DNA of 64,000 nucleotides from Acidobacteriaceae bacterium KBS 83 (GTDB lineage: Bacteria > Acidobacteriota > Terriglobia > Terriglobales > Acidobacteriaceae), in contig KB906734.1 in assembly GCA_000381585.1 (NCBI GenBank), positions 806,001 through 870,000 on the forward strand, written 5' to 3'. The notes beneath the pieces are model-generated. The model saw nothing but the letters and a program-made list of their open reading frames with translations, was not told the origin of the DNA and ran no database searches. How positions within the stretch are numbered: the first letter of the stretch is position 1; the number at the start of each line of letters is the position of its first letter. Positions 8,010 to 16,159 of this stretch are shown piece by piece. A program made the translations under genes and the position numbers.

Positions 8010-9761
8010 ATGACTCGATCGCTCCCACTCCATCCATCGCTTGAAAACCTGAGGAAACGCGCCAAGGCATTGAAGCGTGCCTGGCAGAACGGCGACGCGC
8101 ATGCGCTTGAGCGCGTGCGCGCGGCGCATCCGAAGCTTGCCGCGGACAATGCATTCGAGCAGGCTGCTCCACGGCTGGCCGACTGCCAACTGGTGCTGGC
8201 GCGCGAGGCGGGCTTCGCGAGCTGGCCGCAGTTACGAATTGCGGTCGAGGCGGCCCAGCATGATCTGCCGGACGAGTTCGTGACGCTGGCGTGCCTGTGC
8301 TATGACGATCCGCATTATGACCATCGCCTGTTCCATGCGCGGGCAAGCGAGTTACTGCGCAGCCATCCCTGGGTGGCTTCGGCGAACATCTGGTGCGCGG
8401 CAGCGGCCGGAAACGCAACAGCGGTGGCGACAATCCTGGACGAGCATCCGCATGCGGTGAACCGTCCCGGGCCATACGGCTGGTCGCCGTTGCTGTGCGC
8501 GTGCTACTCGCGCGTGACACCGCTTGATCCACACCACTCCACGTATGACGCCGCGAAGCTGCTGCTGGATCGTGGGGCTGATCCCAATACCTACACGATG
8601 AAAGGCAATGCAGACGAACGGCTGGAGCAGACGCCTCGGCGATTCACGGCGCTGACCGGTTTAGTGGGAGGCGGGTCGACGGGGCTCGCCAATCAGCCGC
8701 CGCATCCTCGTTGGCGCGAACTTGCGGAGCTGCTATTGGAAGGCGGCGCGAATCCTGCGGATGAGTGGGCGCTGTGGATCCATCCGGCTGCGTCGCTGGA
8801 ATTGCTGCTGCGTCATGGGCTGACGCCGGAGGCGCGGACCGAAGATGGCGCCATCACGTTGATGGGGCGTGAGCTATCGCGCGCTGCGCTGGAGGGCCGC
8901 GTAGATCGTGTGAAGCTGCTGCTGGCGTCGCAGGGGCTTCGTATGGATGAAGCATTTCGCGGAAGAACGCCGTGGCAGCACGCCACGGACCGCGGCAACC
9001 TCGAGATTGCGCGCTTACTGAAGGAGGCCGGTGCTCCAGTATCGCAGTTGACCGATGTGGAGCAGTTCATGTCTCTGTGCCTTGCCGGCGCCGCCGCCGG
9101 CACTCGTGCGCTGCTGGATCGCGCGCCTGATCTGTTAGAACGCGCTCCGGGATTCATGGTGAATAAGGCGACTAGTACCAGACGCGTTGAAGCGGTTCGG
9201 CTGGCACTCGATCTCGGATTCGATCCGAACTTCATGGACGAAGTGGCGCCACTGCACATCGCAGCCGGCGGCGGCGGAGCCACCGGCGGACTGCGCGACT
9301 CCACAGTAGAGATCGTGGACCTGTTGCTGACGCGTGGCGGATCGCTGGAGGTGCGGGAGCCTTTTTATGACGGCACGCCGATTGGGTGGGCAGCGTTCTT
9401 CGATTGCGTAGAGTTGCGGGATTTTTTGCTGAACAAGGAGAAAATCAGCATCTTCGATGCGCTCGAATTCGATCGGCTGGACCGGATTGCCGACATACTC
9501 GCGCGCGATCCAGAGGCGTTGGAGCGTCCATTTGCCAAGTGCCTGACGCGTGAAGCGAGCCCCGAGGACTGGCAGACTCCGCTGACGCGCATGGTTAGTC
9601 GGGGGAAGACGGATGCGGTGCGGACGCTGCTGGCGCATGGCGCTGATGCAGCGGCGCGGTATCCGGATGGGCGCAGCATGATGGAGGTAGCGCACGAGAA
9701 GGGCTTCCCGGAGATCGCGCAGTTGCTGGAGGGTCACGCAACAAGGAGCCAAGTAAGATAG
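8010..9761 (+). CDS. Ankyrin-repeat protein
   Basis: The 583-residue cytoplasmic protein starts at the ATG at 8010 after GGAAAGGA. The N-terminal 80 residues are a helical cap (LHPSLENLRKRAKALKRAW and SWPQLRIAVEAAQHD), common to acidobacterial ankyrin proteins. Several ankyrin units follow: GPYGWSPLLCACYSR with DAAKLLLDRGADPN, GRTPWQHATDRGNLEIARLL, EAVRLALDLGFDPN, and near the C-terminus DAVRTLLAHGADAAARYPDG. Repeats are separated by degenerate units. A scaffold or protein-binding role is expected and the partner is unknown. It ends four bases before ruvA, so it may be transcribed with it. Confidence 0.85.
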   Translation: MTRSLPLHPSLENLRKRAKALKRAWQNGDAHALERVRAAHPKLAADNAFEQAAPRLADCQLVLAREAGFASWPQLRIAVEAAQHDLPDEFVTLACLCYDDPHYDHRLFHARASELLRSHPWVASANIWCAAAAGNATAVATILDEHPHAVNRPGPYGWSPLLCACYSRVTPLDPHHSTYDAAKLLLDRGADPNTYTMKGNADERLEQTPRRFTALTGLVGGGSTGLANQPPHPRWRELAELLLEGGANPADEWALWIHPAASLELLLRHGLTPEARTEDGAITLMGRELSRAALEGRVDRVKLLLASQGLRMDEAFRGRTPWQHATDRGNLEIARLLKEAGAPVSQLTDVEQFMSLCLAGAAAGTRALLDRAPDLLERAPGFMVNKATSTRRVEAVRLALDLGFDPNFMDEVAPLHIAAGGGGATGGLRDSTVEIVDLLLTRGGSLEVREPFYDGTPIGWAAFFDCVELRDFLLNKEKISIFDALEFDRLDRIADILARDPEALERPFAKCLTREASPEDWQTPLTRMVSRGKTDAVRTLLAHGADAAARYPDGRSMMEVAHEKGFPEIAQLLEGHATRSQVR

Positions 9762-9765
9762 CGCC

Positions 9766-10356
9766 ATGATTGCGCATCTTCGTGGACGTCTTTTGAGCAA
9801 GCAGCCGCAGCAGGTGATCGTGGAGGCGGCAGGCGTCGGCTACGACGTTGCCATCAGCGTGTCCACGTATACATCGCTGCCGACGGAGGGCGCGGAAGTG
9901 GCGCTGCACATCCACACGCAGGTGCGCGAGGACACACTGGCGTTGTACGGGTTTCTCGATCGAAACGAGAAGCGCATCTTCGAACGGCTGATCACCGTGA
10001 GCGGCGTGGGACCGAAGCTGGCAATCACGATCCAGAGCGGACTGCCGTCGGACCGGCTGGTGGCGGCGCTGCGCGCGCAGGACCACGCGACGCTGACACG
10101 GATTCCGGGTGTGGGCAAGAAGCTGGCGGAGCGGCTGGTGGTGGAACTGAAGGACAAGCTGGAGGACATGGCCGTGGCAGCGCCGGCGGTCGCAGCGGCC
10201 GGTCCGGCGGCGGAAGATGTGCTCTCCGCGCTGGTGAATCTGGGATATCAGCGGCCTTCGGCGCAGAAGGCGATTGAAGCGGCGGTAGCGAAGGACAAGA
10301 GCGTGGGCGAGCACTTCGACGCACTTTTCCGCGCCGCGCTGATGACCATCCGGTAA
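9766..10356 (+). CDS. ruvA: Holliday junction branch migration protein RuvA
   Basis: The 196-residue protein is full length for RuvA. It opens with the canonical MIAHLRGRLLSKQP and GVGYDVAISVSTY of the OB-fold domain. Two helix-hairpin-helix motifs follow: LITVSGVGPKLAITIQSG and LTRIPGVGKKLAERLVVELKDK. After a flexible alanine-rich linker comes domain III (DVLSALVNLGYQRPSAQKAIEAAV), which contacts RuvB. RuvA tetramers bind four-way DNA junctions and load the RuvB motor. Neither ruvB nor ruvC is adjacent; the upstream neighbour is an ankyrin gene. Confidence 0.97.
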   Translation: MIAHLRGRLLSKQPQQVIVEAAGVGYDVAISVSTYTSLPTEGAEVALHIHTQVREDTLALYGFLDRNEKRIFERLITVSGVGPKLAITIQSGLPSDRLVAALRAQDHATLTRIPGVGKKLAERLVVELKDKLEDMAVAAPAVAAAGPAAEDVLSALVNLGYQRPSAQKAIEAAVAKDKSVGEHFDALFRAALMTIR

Positions 10357-10467
10357 GCATGTGGGTCTGCCAGTACCGATTTGGATTCGGTGAATGGGCA
10401 TCATAGGCGGCGGCCTTGTGCATCTATTTTTAGCGAGAGTAAAGTTGCATCGTCCGGAGGTAGGTGT

Positions 10468-11010
10468 ATGCGCCATCCTCTTTCGCTCTCATCTCTCGTC
10501 CTGTCCCTTGCTGCTTTCACTGCGCCTGCATGCGTGGCGGCGCCCGCCAAGGTGGCCAATCCTTCCGCGTGCCCGGTTGAACTATCGGCCGAACAGCGCG
10601 GGGCGGGCACGCTTGTTGCGGTGGCACCGAATGCACCTGCCATCCCGCCGCCGAATGCGAACCACCCGCAGCAAGCGATCGATCTTTCGATGAAAAATAC
10701 GCGCCTGGAGCGGATTGTCGCCGCAGAGCTCGAGGTACACGGCACGTCGAATAAGAGCCGGGTAATCCCCGCGGATGGCGCGGTTCTTACCAATGAGCCA
10801 ACGGCCGATGCGATGCGGAATGTCCACATGGTGAGTTCAGTGCCGGCGGATCAGACGCGTACGCGTACCGTGTCGGTGAAGGACCTGACGTCGGTGGCGT
10901 GGATCTCGTTGATTGAACTGCGCTATGCAGATGGATCAACATGGCATGCCCGGCCGGGCGCGGAGTGCCGCGTAGTGCCGGACGGGATGATGCTGATCGC
11001 AGACAAGTAG
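10468..11010 (+). CDS. Small exported protein of unknown function
   Basis: The 180-residue protein starts at an ATG seven bases after GGAGG (10456-10460). It has a signal peptide (SLSSLVLSLAAFTAPACVAAP, split here as the hydrophobic core of residues 6-26, cleavage after about Ala25). The mature part shows a repeated beta-strand pattern with LERIVAAELEVHGTSNKSR and VAWISLIELRYADGSTW, followed by CRVVPDGMMLIADK at the end. I do not recognise a characterised family; the pattern suggests a small beta-rich periplasmic domain. Confidence 0.7.
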   Translation: MRHPLSLSSLVLSLAAFTAPACVAAPAKVANPSACPVELSAEQRGAGTLVAVAPNAPAIPPPNANHPQQAIDLSMKNTRLERIVAAELEVHGTSNKSRVIPADGAVLTNEPTADAMRNVHMVSSVPADQTRTRTVSVKDLTSVAWISLIELRYADGSTWHARPGAECRVVPDGMMLIADK

Positions 11011-11037
11011 CGGATCCGTTCACTCATTACAAGTCGA

Positions 11038-11388
11038 TCAGCTTGTTCTGGAGGGATCGATGGTGATCTCCGTCGAGCCGACGCGTCCGCTGGCATCGTC
11101 ACGCAGAATGAAGCGCACACGATTGGAATCGCGATACGGCATCTCGAAATTGACGCTGGTCTCGGTTGCCGGCGATGGAGTGACGCCATCCGGCAATGAG
11201 ACGGTGTAGACGTGGAGCGCGCCGGCCTGCCAGGCGCCGCGCTGGCCATGCTTGCCCCTTGTCCGCTGCAGCGGAGCCGTGTAGCCGTTGACTGGCGATT
11301 GCTGCGAAGATGTGGAATTGGGCGCCGGCGTTTGGGCGAGAAGCGCGATGGCCGTAAGCGGCAGACAAAAAACGTACAGGAGACGCAT
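11038..11388 (-). CDS. Small exported protein of unknown function
   Basis: The 116-residue protein has an N-terminal signal peptide (MRLLYVFCLPLTAIALLAQ), a Ser/Pro-rich linker, and a compact beta-rich domain (GALHVYTVSLPDGVTP, NRVRFILRDDASGRVGS). It ends with ITIDPSRTS and converges on the exported protein encoded at 10468-11010. No known family is recognised. Confidence 0.6.
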   Translation of the reverse strand: MRLLYVFCLPLTAIALLAQTPAPNSTSSQQSPVNGYTAPLQRTRGKHGQRGAWQAGALHVYTVSLPDGVTPSPATETSVNFEMPYRDSNRVRFILRDDASGRVGSTEITIDPSRTS

Positions 11389-11485
11389 GATGCCTCCAAG
11401 CGTTGCGCATCTGGTTCATGCTTCACAGCGCCACGTCCGTGCGATGGCGACATCCTGAGACGCGCGGGCGGGCAGGAAAGTCGCA

Positions 11486-12283
11486 ATGAGTATGAAAGGA
11501 CGATCCGGAATGGGAATGAGAGGCCTGATTTCGGCGAAGAAGAACGCGCCGGCCAGGGAAAGCGTGAACACTCAGCCGTATTTCACCCCGGAAGGGTTAC
11601 GTTTTCTGCGTGGACTGGCGCGAAACAACAACCGCGACTGGTTCAATGGGCGCAAACCAATCTATGAGGCGGAGATCAAGCGGCCGATGCTGGCGGTGAT
11701 CGACGCGGTGACCGGGGCAATGATGGACTTCGCTCCGGGGCACGTTCGTGCGCCCGAGTCGATCATGATGCGGATCTATCGGGATACGCGCTTCTCGAAG
11801 GAGAAGCTGCCCTACAAGACGCACGTTGCCGCGTGGTGGGTGCATGACGGGCTGGCGAAAACCTCGGGTGCGGGATTCTATCTGCACGTTTCGGCAAAAC
11901 AGGTGGAGATTGCCGCAGGCGCCTTCATGCCAAATGCGGAGCAGCTACTTGCTATTCGGCGCTATCTGATGGAGCATCATCAGGAGTATCGAAAGCTGGC
12001 CCAGGCGCGTGCGCTGCGGCGTCTGCTGAAAGATGAGGAGAGCGGCGAGCCGTTGAGCCGGTCGCCAAAGGGATTTCCGGCAGAGCATCCGGCGGCGGAG
12101 CTCTACCGGCAGAAGCGTTGGGGGTTCAGCGCATCGCTCGAACCTGAGATGGCAACGAAGCCGGAATTTGCCAAGATGGTGGCGACCTATTTTCGAGCGG
12201 CGGCGCCGTTGGTTGCGCTGCTGAACCGGCCATTGGTGATGAAGGCAGAGAGGCCGCGGAGGCCGCTGTTCCTGGCGATCTGA
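11486..12283 (+). CDS. DUF2461 (TIGR02453) family protein
   Basis: The 265-residue protein has the recognisable DUF2461 opening YFTPEGLRFLRGLARNNNRDWF, then MMRIYRDTRFSKEKLPYKTHV, a central GAGFYLHVSAKQVEIAAGAF, and RRYLMEHHQEYRKL. The family is widespread and cytoplasmic, with no proven function. Several in-frame ATGs lie within the first eleven codons, so the exact start is open; the upstream-most is used. Confidence 0.85.
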   Translation: MSMKGRSGMGMRGLISAKKNAPARESVNTQPYFTPEGLRFLRGLARNNNRDWFNGRKPIYEAEIKRPMLAVIDAVTGAMMDFAPGHVRAPESIMMRIYRDTRFSKEKLPYKTHVAAWWVHDGLAKTSGAGFYLHVSAKQVEIAAGAFMPNAEQLLAIRRYLMEHHQEYRKLAQARALRRLLKDEESGEPLSRSPKGFPAEHPAAELYRQKRWGFSASLEPEMATKPEFAKMVATYFRAAAPLVALLNRPLVMKAERPRRPLFLAI

Positions 12284-12301
12284 CCCTCGCTGATTACCAG
12301 C

Positions 12302-12377
12302 AAAACTGCCGCAAAAGTGGTAGAAATCCCCCAAAATCCCCGAAAAAACAGCAAAAACACAAAGAAAACTGTGGAAA
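12302..12377 (+). promoter_or_regulatory. Phased A-tracts: predicted intrinsically curved DNA
   Basis: Runs of A on the plus strand lie at 12302-12305, 12313-12316, 12324-12326, 12333-12336, 12343-12348, 12353-12357, 12361-12368 (one G inside) and 12375-12377. Their centres are spaced roughly 9.5 to 11.5 bases, close to one helical turn. Phased A-tracts are known to bend DNA. They sit just upstream of the TTGACA at 12392. Confidence 0.7.
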
Positions 12378-12391
12378 TGCCTGATTTGCCG

Positions 12392-12397
12392 TTGACA
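12392..12397 (+). promoter_or_regulatory. Candidate -35 box of the HU promoter
   Basis: A perfect TTGACA follows the phased A-tracts. At 17 bases downstream the sequence is GCATGG, a weak -10, so only the -35 is supported by eye. Confidence 0.35.
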
Positions 12398-12599
12398 AGA
12401 AGTGGCAAAAGGCCGCATGGTGATGCTCGGTAGGAGTTGCGGGAACCCGCATAAACACTGGCGAATCGCACCGCTGGATCGCCGGGGTCAAGGGCCAGAG
12501 ATGGTGCCGGTCACGCGGGTGCGGAGCTTCCCCCTGAAGGCGATCTTCCCGGTTCTTTCACGGGAAGGCCGCTACCAACGAGACAGAGGAGGAATTTCA

Positions 12600-12896
12600 A
12601 TGGCAGCAGGACTGACCAAGACACAGCTGGTTCGGCAGATGGCCGAGAAGCTGGAATTGACCAACAAGCAGGTAGGCGGGTTTTTCGATCTGCTGACTGA
12701 GACGGCAGTGAAGGAGACCAAGAAGAACGGCGTATTTGTGATCCCGGGACTGGGCCGGCTGGTGAAGGCAGAGCGCAAGGCGCGCATGGGCCGCAATCCG
12801 CAGACGGGCGAGCAGATCAAGATCAAGGCGAAGACCGTGGTGAAGTTCCGCGTGGCGAAGTCTGCCAAGGACACCATCGCGCCGCCGAAGAAGTAA
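12600..12896 (+). CDS. HU-family DNA-binding protein
   Basis: The 98-residue protein starts at an ATG seven bases after a perfect AGGAGG (12587-12592). It shows the HU layout: a helical N-terminus (LTKTQLVRQMAEKLELTNKQVGGFF, split by one turn), FVIPGLGRLVKAERKARMGRN with the RNP/T-type arm start (MGRNPQTGEQIKIKAKT), and a C-terminal VVKFRVAKSAKDTI. It would bind and bend DNA as a dimer and help compact the nucleoid. It is a single gene with a long leader. Confidence 0.95.
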   Translation: MAAGLTKTQLVRQMAEKLELTNKQVGGFFDLLTETAVKETKKNGVFVIPGLGRLVKAERKARMGRNPQTGEQIKIKAKTVVKFRVAKSAKDTIAPPKK

Positions 12897-12967
12897 TCGC
12901 GGTATCAAGATTCCGGGCGGCGTTGCCGTTTTCACGAAGGGGTTCAGGCGTCGAGGTAAATGCGGAC

Positions 12968-12993
12968 GCAGCTTTTCCGTTAAGAAAAGCTGC
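12968..12993 (+). other. Perfect hairpin downstream of the HU gene
   Basis: Arms GCAGCTTTTC (12968-12977) and GAAAAGCTGC (12984-12993) form a 10-base perfect stem with a six-base loop. No T-run follows, so it is not a standard terminator. It may protect the 3' end of the HU mRNA. Confidence 0.5.
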
Positions 12994-13097
12994 TCCTCCT
13001 GGCGCCGGGTGGAACAGAGTATTTGTGAAAACGGGTCGCCGCTGGCGCCTGACCCGGAGTGCAGTTTTGTGAGCGCCTCCTGTTTAAGAGACGCTCC

Positions 13098-13130
13098 GAT
13101 GGCGTGGCCTTCGGGCCACGCCATCTTTTC
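13098..13130 (+). terminator. Strong terminator with a UUCG tetraloop
   Basis: A 12-base perfect GC-rich stem (13098-13109 with 13114-13125) closes on the loop TTCG and is followed by TTTTC. It lies about 200 bases after the HU stop and 30 bases before the end of the opposing GNAT gene. Confidence 0.85.
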
Positions 13131-13161
13131 TGGTGGCGGTGTGCAGAAGGCTGCCACGCGC

Positions 13162-13452
13162 TTACTGGTTCGTTTGTTTGCCGATTAAGGATCGGTACTC
13201 GGGGTGCTTGGCAGCGAACTCTGCGGCAATTGGGCAGATCACATCGACGCGAAGATAGTTCTGCTTCGCATATTCGAATGCGGTTTGGGCGAGCTCCGCG
13301 GCGATTCCGTGACCTCTCATGTCGAGGGGCACTTCCGTATGCCAGATCGTCATCCAGCCCTGGCTATCTGTTTCAAATTCCAGGTACGCGACTTCGCCGC
13401 GCTCTTAGATTTCGAACCGGCTTCTTGTGACTTGGTTGGTCTCATTGCTCAT
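13162..13452 (-). pseudogene. GNAT acetyltransferase-like protein (YidJ/GCN5-related type), interrupted by an in-frame TAA
   Basis: The minus-strand frame from the ATG at 13452 reads MSNETNQVTRSRFEI, then TAA (13405-13407), then continues ERGEVAYLEFETDSQGWM and on to the natural stop at 13162. Both parts match one compact family of about 95 residues: the RFEI...GEVAYLEF strand pair precedes the stop-interrupted junction, and HTEVPLDMRGHGIAAELAQ with HPEYRSLIGKQTNQ follows. Downstream ATG-initiated translation would give only 63 residues lacking the first two strands. The simplest reading is a recent nonsense mutation in an otherwise intact gene; a sequencing error or internal initiation are alternatives. 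Confidence 0.7.
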
Positions 13453-13860
13453 GGATCGACCCTACTCTTCGCTTAGGATGTCATTCTCATGGCCGCTGTT
13501 TTTGGCAGCGGTGGACTTTCTGGGGAGCGATTCTCCGACGATTCGGGCGCGCCTGAATGCCGGCTCGATCAACTCCGCGCCGGAAAGCCCGTGCTCGCGC
13601 CACGCGCAATCGTAGTAACGATCTGACCGAAACTGGCACCATTACCACTAGATGGCCAATCGCCAGGGTGATAATGACGCGATATCATCAGCCGGCTGGT
13701 TACCTTCATCTTCTGACCGGATGGCTAGAAGCACGAAGGCGACATGCTGACCCCAGTGGATCCATCGCATGCTTCTTCAAACAAGAAATATGCATAACTC
13801 TAAGTTCGCATCACTTTGAGACAAGCGACCTCCCCCGCCAGATCGGAGGACAACTACACC
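13453..13860. other. Intergenic region with no supported gene
   Basis: About 400 bases between the broken GNAT gene and the pentapeptide-repeat gene. Short open frames exist but none resembles a protein family or has a convincing start. Composition becomes AT-richer toward 13800, where the next gene's promoter is expected. I see no repeat or clear terminator. Confidence 0.5.
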
Positions 13861-15960
13861 ATGGCAAATACGCAACAGCTCGCGAAGCTAAACGAGGGTT
13901 TCGCTGCCTGGAATACCTGGCGCGCAAGCACCAACCCTTCCATTGACCTAACCGATGCGTCGTTGGATGGTAAAAACTTCACCAACTTTGATCTGCACGA
14001 TGCCAACTTTGAGCGCGCCAGCCTGCGCCGTGCCAAGCTCAGCGTCGGCACAGAAGCTCGACGTGCCAACTTCAGTCTCGCCGACTTACACAGCGCGAAT
14101 CTTGACGGGAGCGACTTGTCTCACGCGACCTTTAATGGAGCTGACATAACGGACGCGAGCTTTCGGGAAGCCAGCCTCCGCTGCGCTGATTTGAGCAATG
14201 TTCGCGGTACACTGCAGCAGGTGCAATTGGCAGGTGCAGACCTCACGGCTGCCAAGCTACCTGAGTCCGTCAGTCGAACACTCACAGACCTCGAGACCCT
14301 CAATGCCTTATCGGTAAGTGCGCGCAATCTACTATTTGCTGTGCTCGCCGCCTGCCTCTACTGTTGGCTTACCATCGCCACCACTACGGATGGCAACCTC
14401 ATCACCAATCACACGTCCTCACCTCTGCCCGTCATTCAGGCCAGCATCCCCATTGTTGGCTTTTTTATAGTCGCACCGCTGCTTCTGGTGTGCAGTTCCT
14501 TGTATTTCCATTTTTATCTGCAGCGACTTTTGGAAGAAGTCGCGTCGCTTCCCGCCGTGTTCCCGGACGGCCGCCCGCTGGGGGCAAAAGTTGACGCCCA
14601 GCTCATAGATGCAAAAGTTGACACCTTAGTTGGCACCTTGCTCATGGCCGAGTTGGTGAATTCGCCGCCCACGTCAGGGAGAGATCGCCGCCCGCTTCTG
14701 TCCCATATTCAACTCTGGGTCTCCGTGCTGCTGGTGTGGTGGGCAGTGCCCATGACCATTTTTCTTTTTTGGGCACGATACCTTCGTCGGCACGAGTGGC
14801 ATGGGACAATTTTTCATATCGTCACATTAACAGTGACTTTTTTGAGCGCTTGGTGCCTCACCAAACTGGCCTTTGCAACACTTCGGCGGACAGAGCGGTC
14901 GCCATTTCGTTGGAAACTAATCCTCACCAACCCCCGCATGTACGTGATAAGTCTGGTAATACTGGCGGGTTTGTCCTTGTTGGGTGTTGTTTCGCTTGGG
15001 GCCATTCGCGGAAATTGCAATGAAGACAAACCTAACCATTGCCCCCTCGACGTCGATAAACTCAGCACTAGCACACTTATTCCCGCTCTGCTGTCGCTGA
15101 TTGGATATCATCCTTTCCCTGATTTGAGCGACCAGGACATTTCTGTCAAAGGAACAAATTGGACGGACAAACCAGACGATCCAGACGACGAATCCAGGTC
15201 TGTCAGGCCCGCTAAATTAAAGGGCTGGGACTTGCGAAATGCGCGTATGGAGAGTGTCTTTTTGGTAGGGGCCGACCTGAGCAACGCGAATTTAACTAAC
15301 GCAGTTCTCGTGAATGCCAATCTCAGGAGGGTCCAACTTTCAGACGCAAAACTAGCTGGGGCCAATTTCTTTGATGCTGATCTGCGTGGGGCCAACCTTG
15401 AACCTGTTAAGCCGAGCCGGGGCCCTAATCTGACGGGCGCCAATACTGAACGCGTTAAGCTGGGCCCCGGCCCCAATCTGACGGGCGCCAATCTCAGCCA
15501 GGCAAACCTAACTAAGGCGGTTCTCATGAATACCTGCCTATTCAACGCCCATCTCGTGGATGCACAACTCCCAGATGCCGATCTTACAGATAGTGATCTT
15601 ACTCAAGCTGATCTTAGTAGCGCGAATCTTAGTAGCGCGACACTTGAAAATGCGAATCTCACACACGCCGATCTTACAAAAGCCGATCTTGAAAATGCGA
15701 ATCTCACACACGCCGATCTTACAAAAGCCGATCTTACAGACGTTAGCCTGAAAGGTGCTGATCTTAAGTTCGCCGATCTGCGTCAGATAATTGGCCTGAC
15801 TCCTGGCCAGATACAATCTGCAAAGGCTTGGAACGACGCTTTTTACGATGCTGGGTTGTTAAGCTCCCTTGGATTGGAGACAAATCATAACGAAAAGTTG
15901 GAAGGACAGCTAAAGAAAGCGAAAGTACGCCAGCCGCCTTGCTATTTCAGCGGGCATTAG
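13861..15960 (+). CDS. Membrane-anchored pentapeptide-repeat protein
   Basis: The 699-residue protein starts at the ATG at 13861 (GGAGGA ten bases upstream). It has three parts: an N-terminal pentapeptide-repeat block (about residues 28-130, units such as ANFERASLRRAKL and ANLDGSDLSHATF), a central region with about five hydrophobic helices (near 155-175, 196-220, 283-304, 316-338, 360-381), and a longer C-terminal repeat block (about 450-665, A(D/N)LxxA units). Pentapeptide repeats fold as right-handed beta helices. An odd number of helices would put the two blocks on opposite sides of the membrane, an even number on the same side. Function is unknown. Base composition is clearly more AT-rich than the neighbours, which suggests transfer. 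Confidence 0.85.
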   Translation: MANTQQLAKLNEGFAAWNTWRASTNPSIDLTDASLDGKNFTNFDLHDANFERASLRRAKLSVGTEARRANFSLADLHSANLDGSDLSHATFNGADITDASFREASLRCADLSNVRGTLQQVQLAGADLTAAKLPESVSRTLTDLETLNALSVSARNLLFAVLAACLYCWLTIATTTDGNLITNHTSSPLPVIQASIPIVGFFIVAPLLLVCSSLYFHFYLQRLLEEVASLPAVFPDGRPLGAKVDAQLIDAKVDTLVGTLLMAELVNSPPTSGRDRRPLLSHIQLWVSVLLVWWAVPMTIFLFWARYLRRHEWHGTIFHIVTLTVTFLSAWCLTKLAFATLRRTERSPFRWKLILTNPRMYVISLVILAGLSLLGVVSLGAIRGNCNEDKPNHCPLDVDKLSTSTLIPALLSLIGYHPFPDLSDQDISVKGTNWTDKPDDPDDESRSVRPAKLKGWDLRNARMESVFLVGADLSNANLTNAVLVNANLRRVQLSDAKLAGANFFDADLRGANLEPVKPSRGPNLTGANTERVKLGPGPNLTGANLSQANLTKAVLMNTCLFNAHLVDAQLPDADLTDSDLTQADLSSANLSSATLENANLTHADLTKADLENANLTHADLTKADLTDVSLKGADLKFADLRQIIGLTPGQIQSAKAWNDAFYDAGLLSSLGLETNHNEKLEGQLKKAKVRQPPCYFSGH
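15643..15732 (+). repeat. 45-base perfect tandem duplication inside the pentapeptide gene
   Basis: The 45-base unit at 15643-15687 is repeated exactly at 15688-15732. It encodes three pentapeptide units (LENAN, LTHAD, LTKAD). Identity at the DNA level, including third positions, points to recent slippage or unequal recombination. Confidence 0.85.
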
Positions 15961-16159
15961 CGACCCAAGGCCTCCCAATGTGCGCGCTCCTGGGCGATTA
16001 TGGTAGACGGCTGGAAGCGAAGCACGTGCTCTTTGTAGGTGGATGCATGTTTCTCAGGGAGATGGCAAATGTCCGTTTGTGAATCTCTCCAAGACGGACG
16101 TCGGACAATGTGCATTCTGGATTCGCCGTAAGTTAGCCACGAGATTCCGCGTGCCCGAG

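Larger units (their letters stand above)
12284..12599 (+). other. Intergenic region upstream of the HU gene
   Basis: These 316 bases hold no gene I can support. The first part carries eight A-tracts in helical phase (annotated separately). A TTGACA at 12392-12397 is a good -35 match, with no convincing -10. A short stem CTTCCCG/CGGGAAG (12545-12551 and 12561-12567) lies in the leader shortly before the ribosome-binding site, so the HU transcript probably has a long leader. Confidence 0.6.

Noticed and set aside
13427-13946. Short open frames before the pentapeptide-repeat gene
   Set aside because: No ribosome-binding site, no family pattern and overlapping frames; more likely chance frames in an AT-richer gap.
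15538-15816. Repetitive Ile/Cys/Lys-rich frame on the minus strand
   Set aside because: It is the reverse reading of the pentapeptide DNA repeat.
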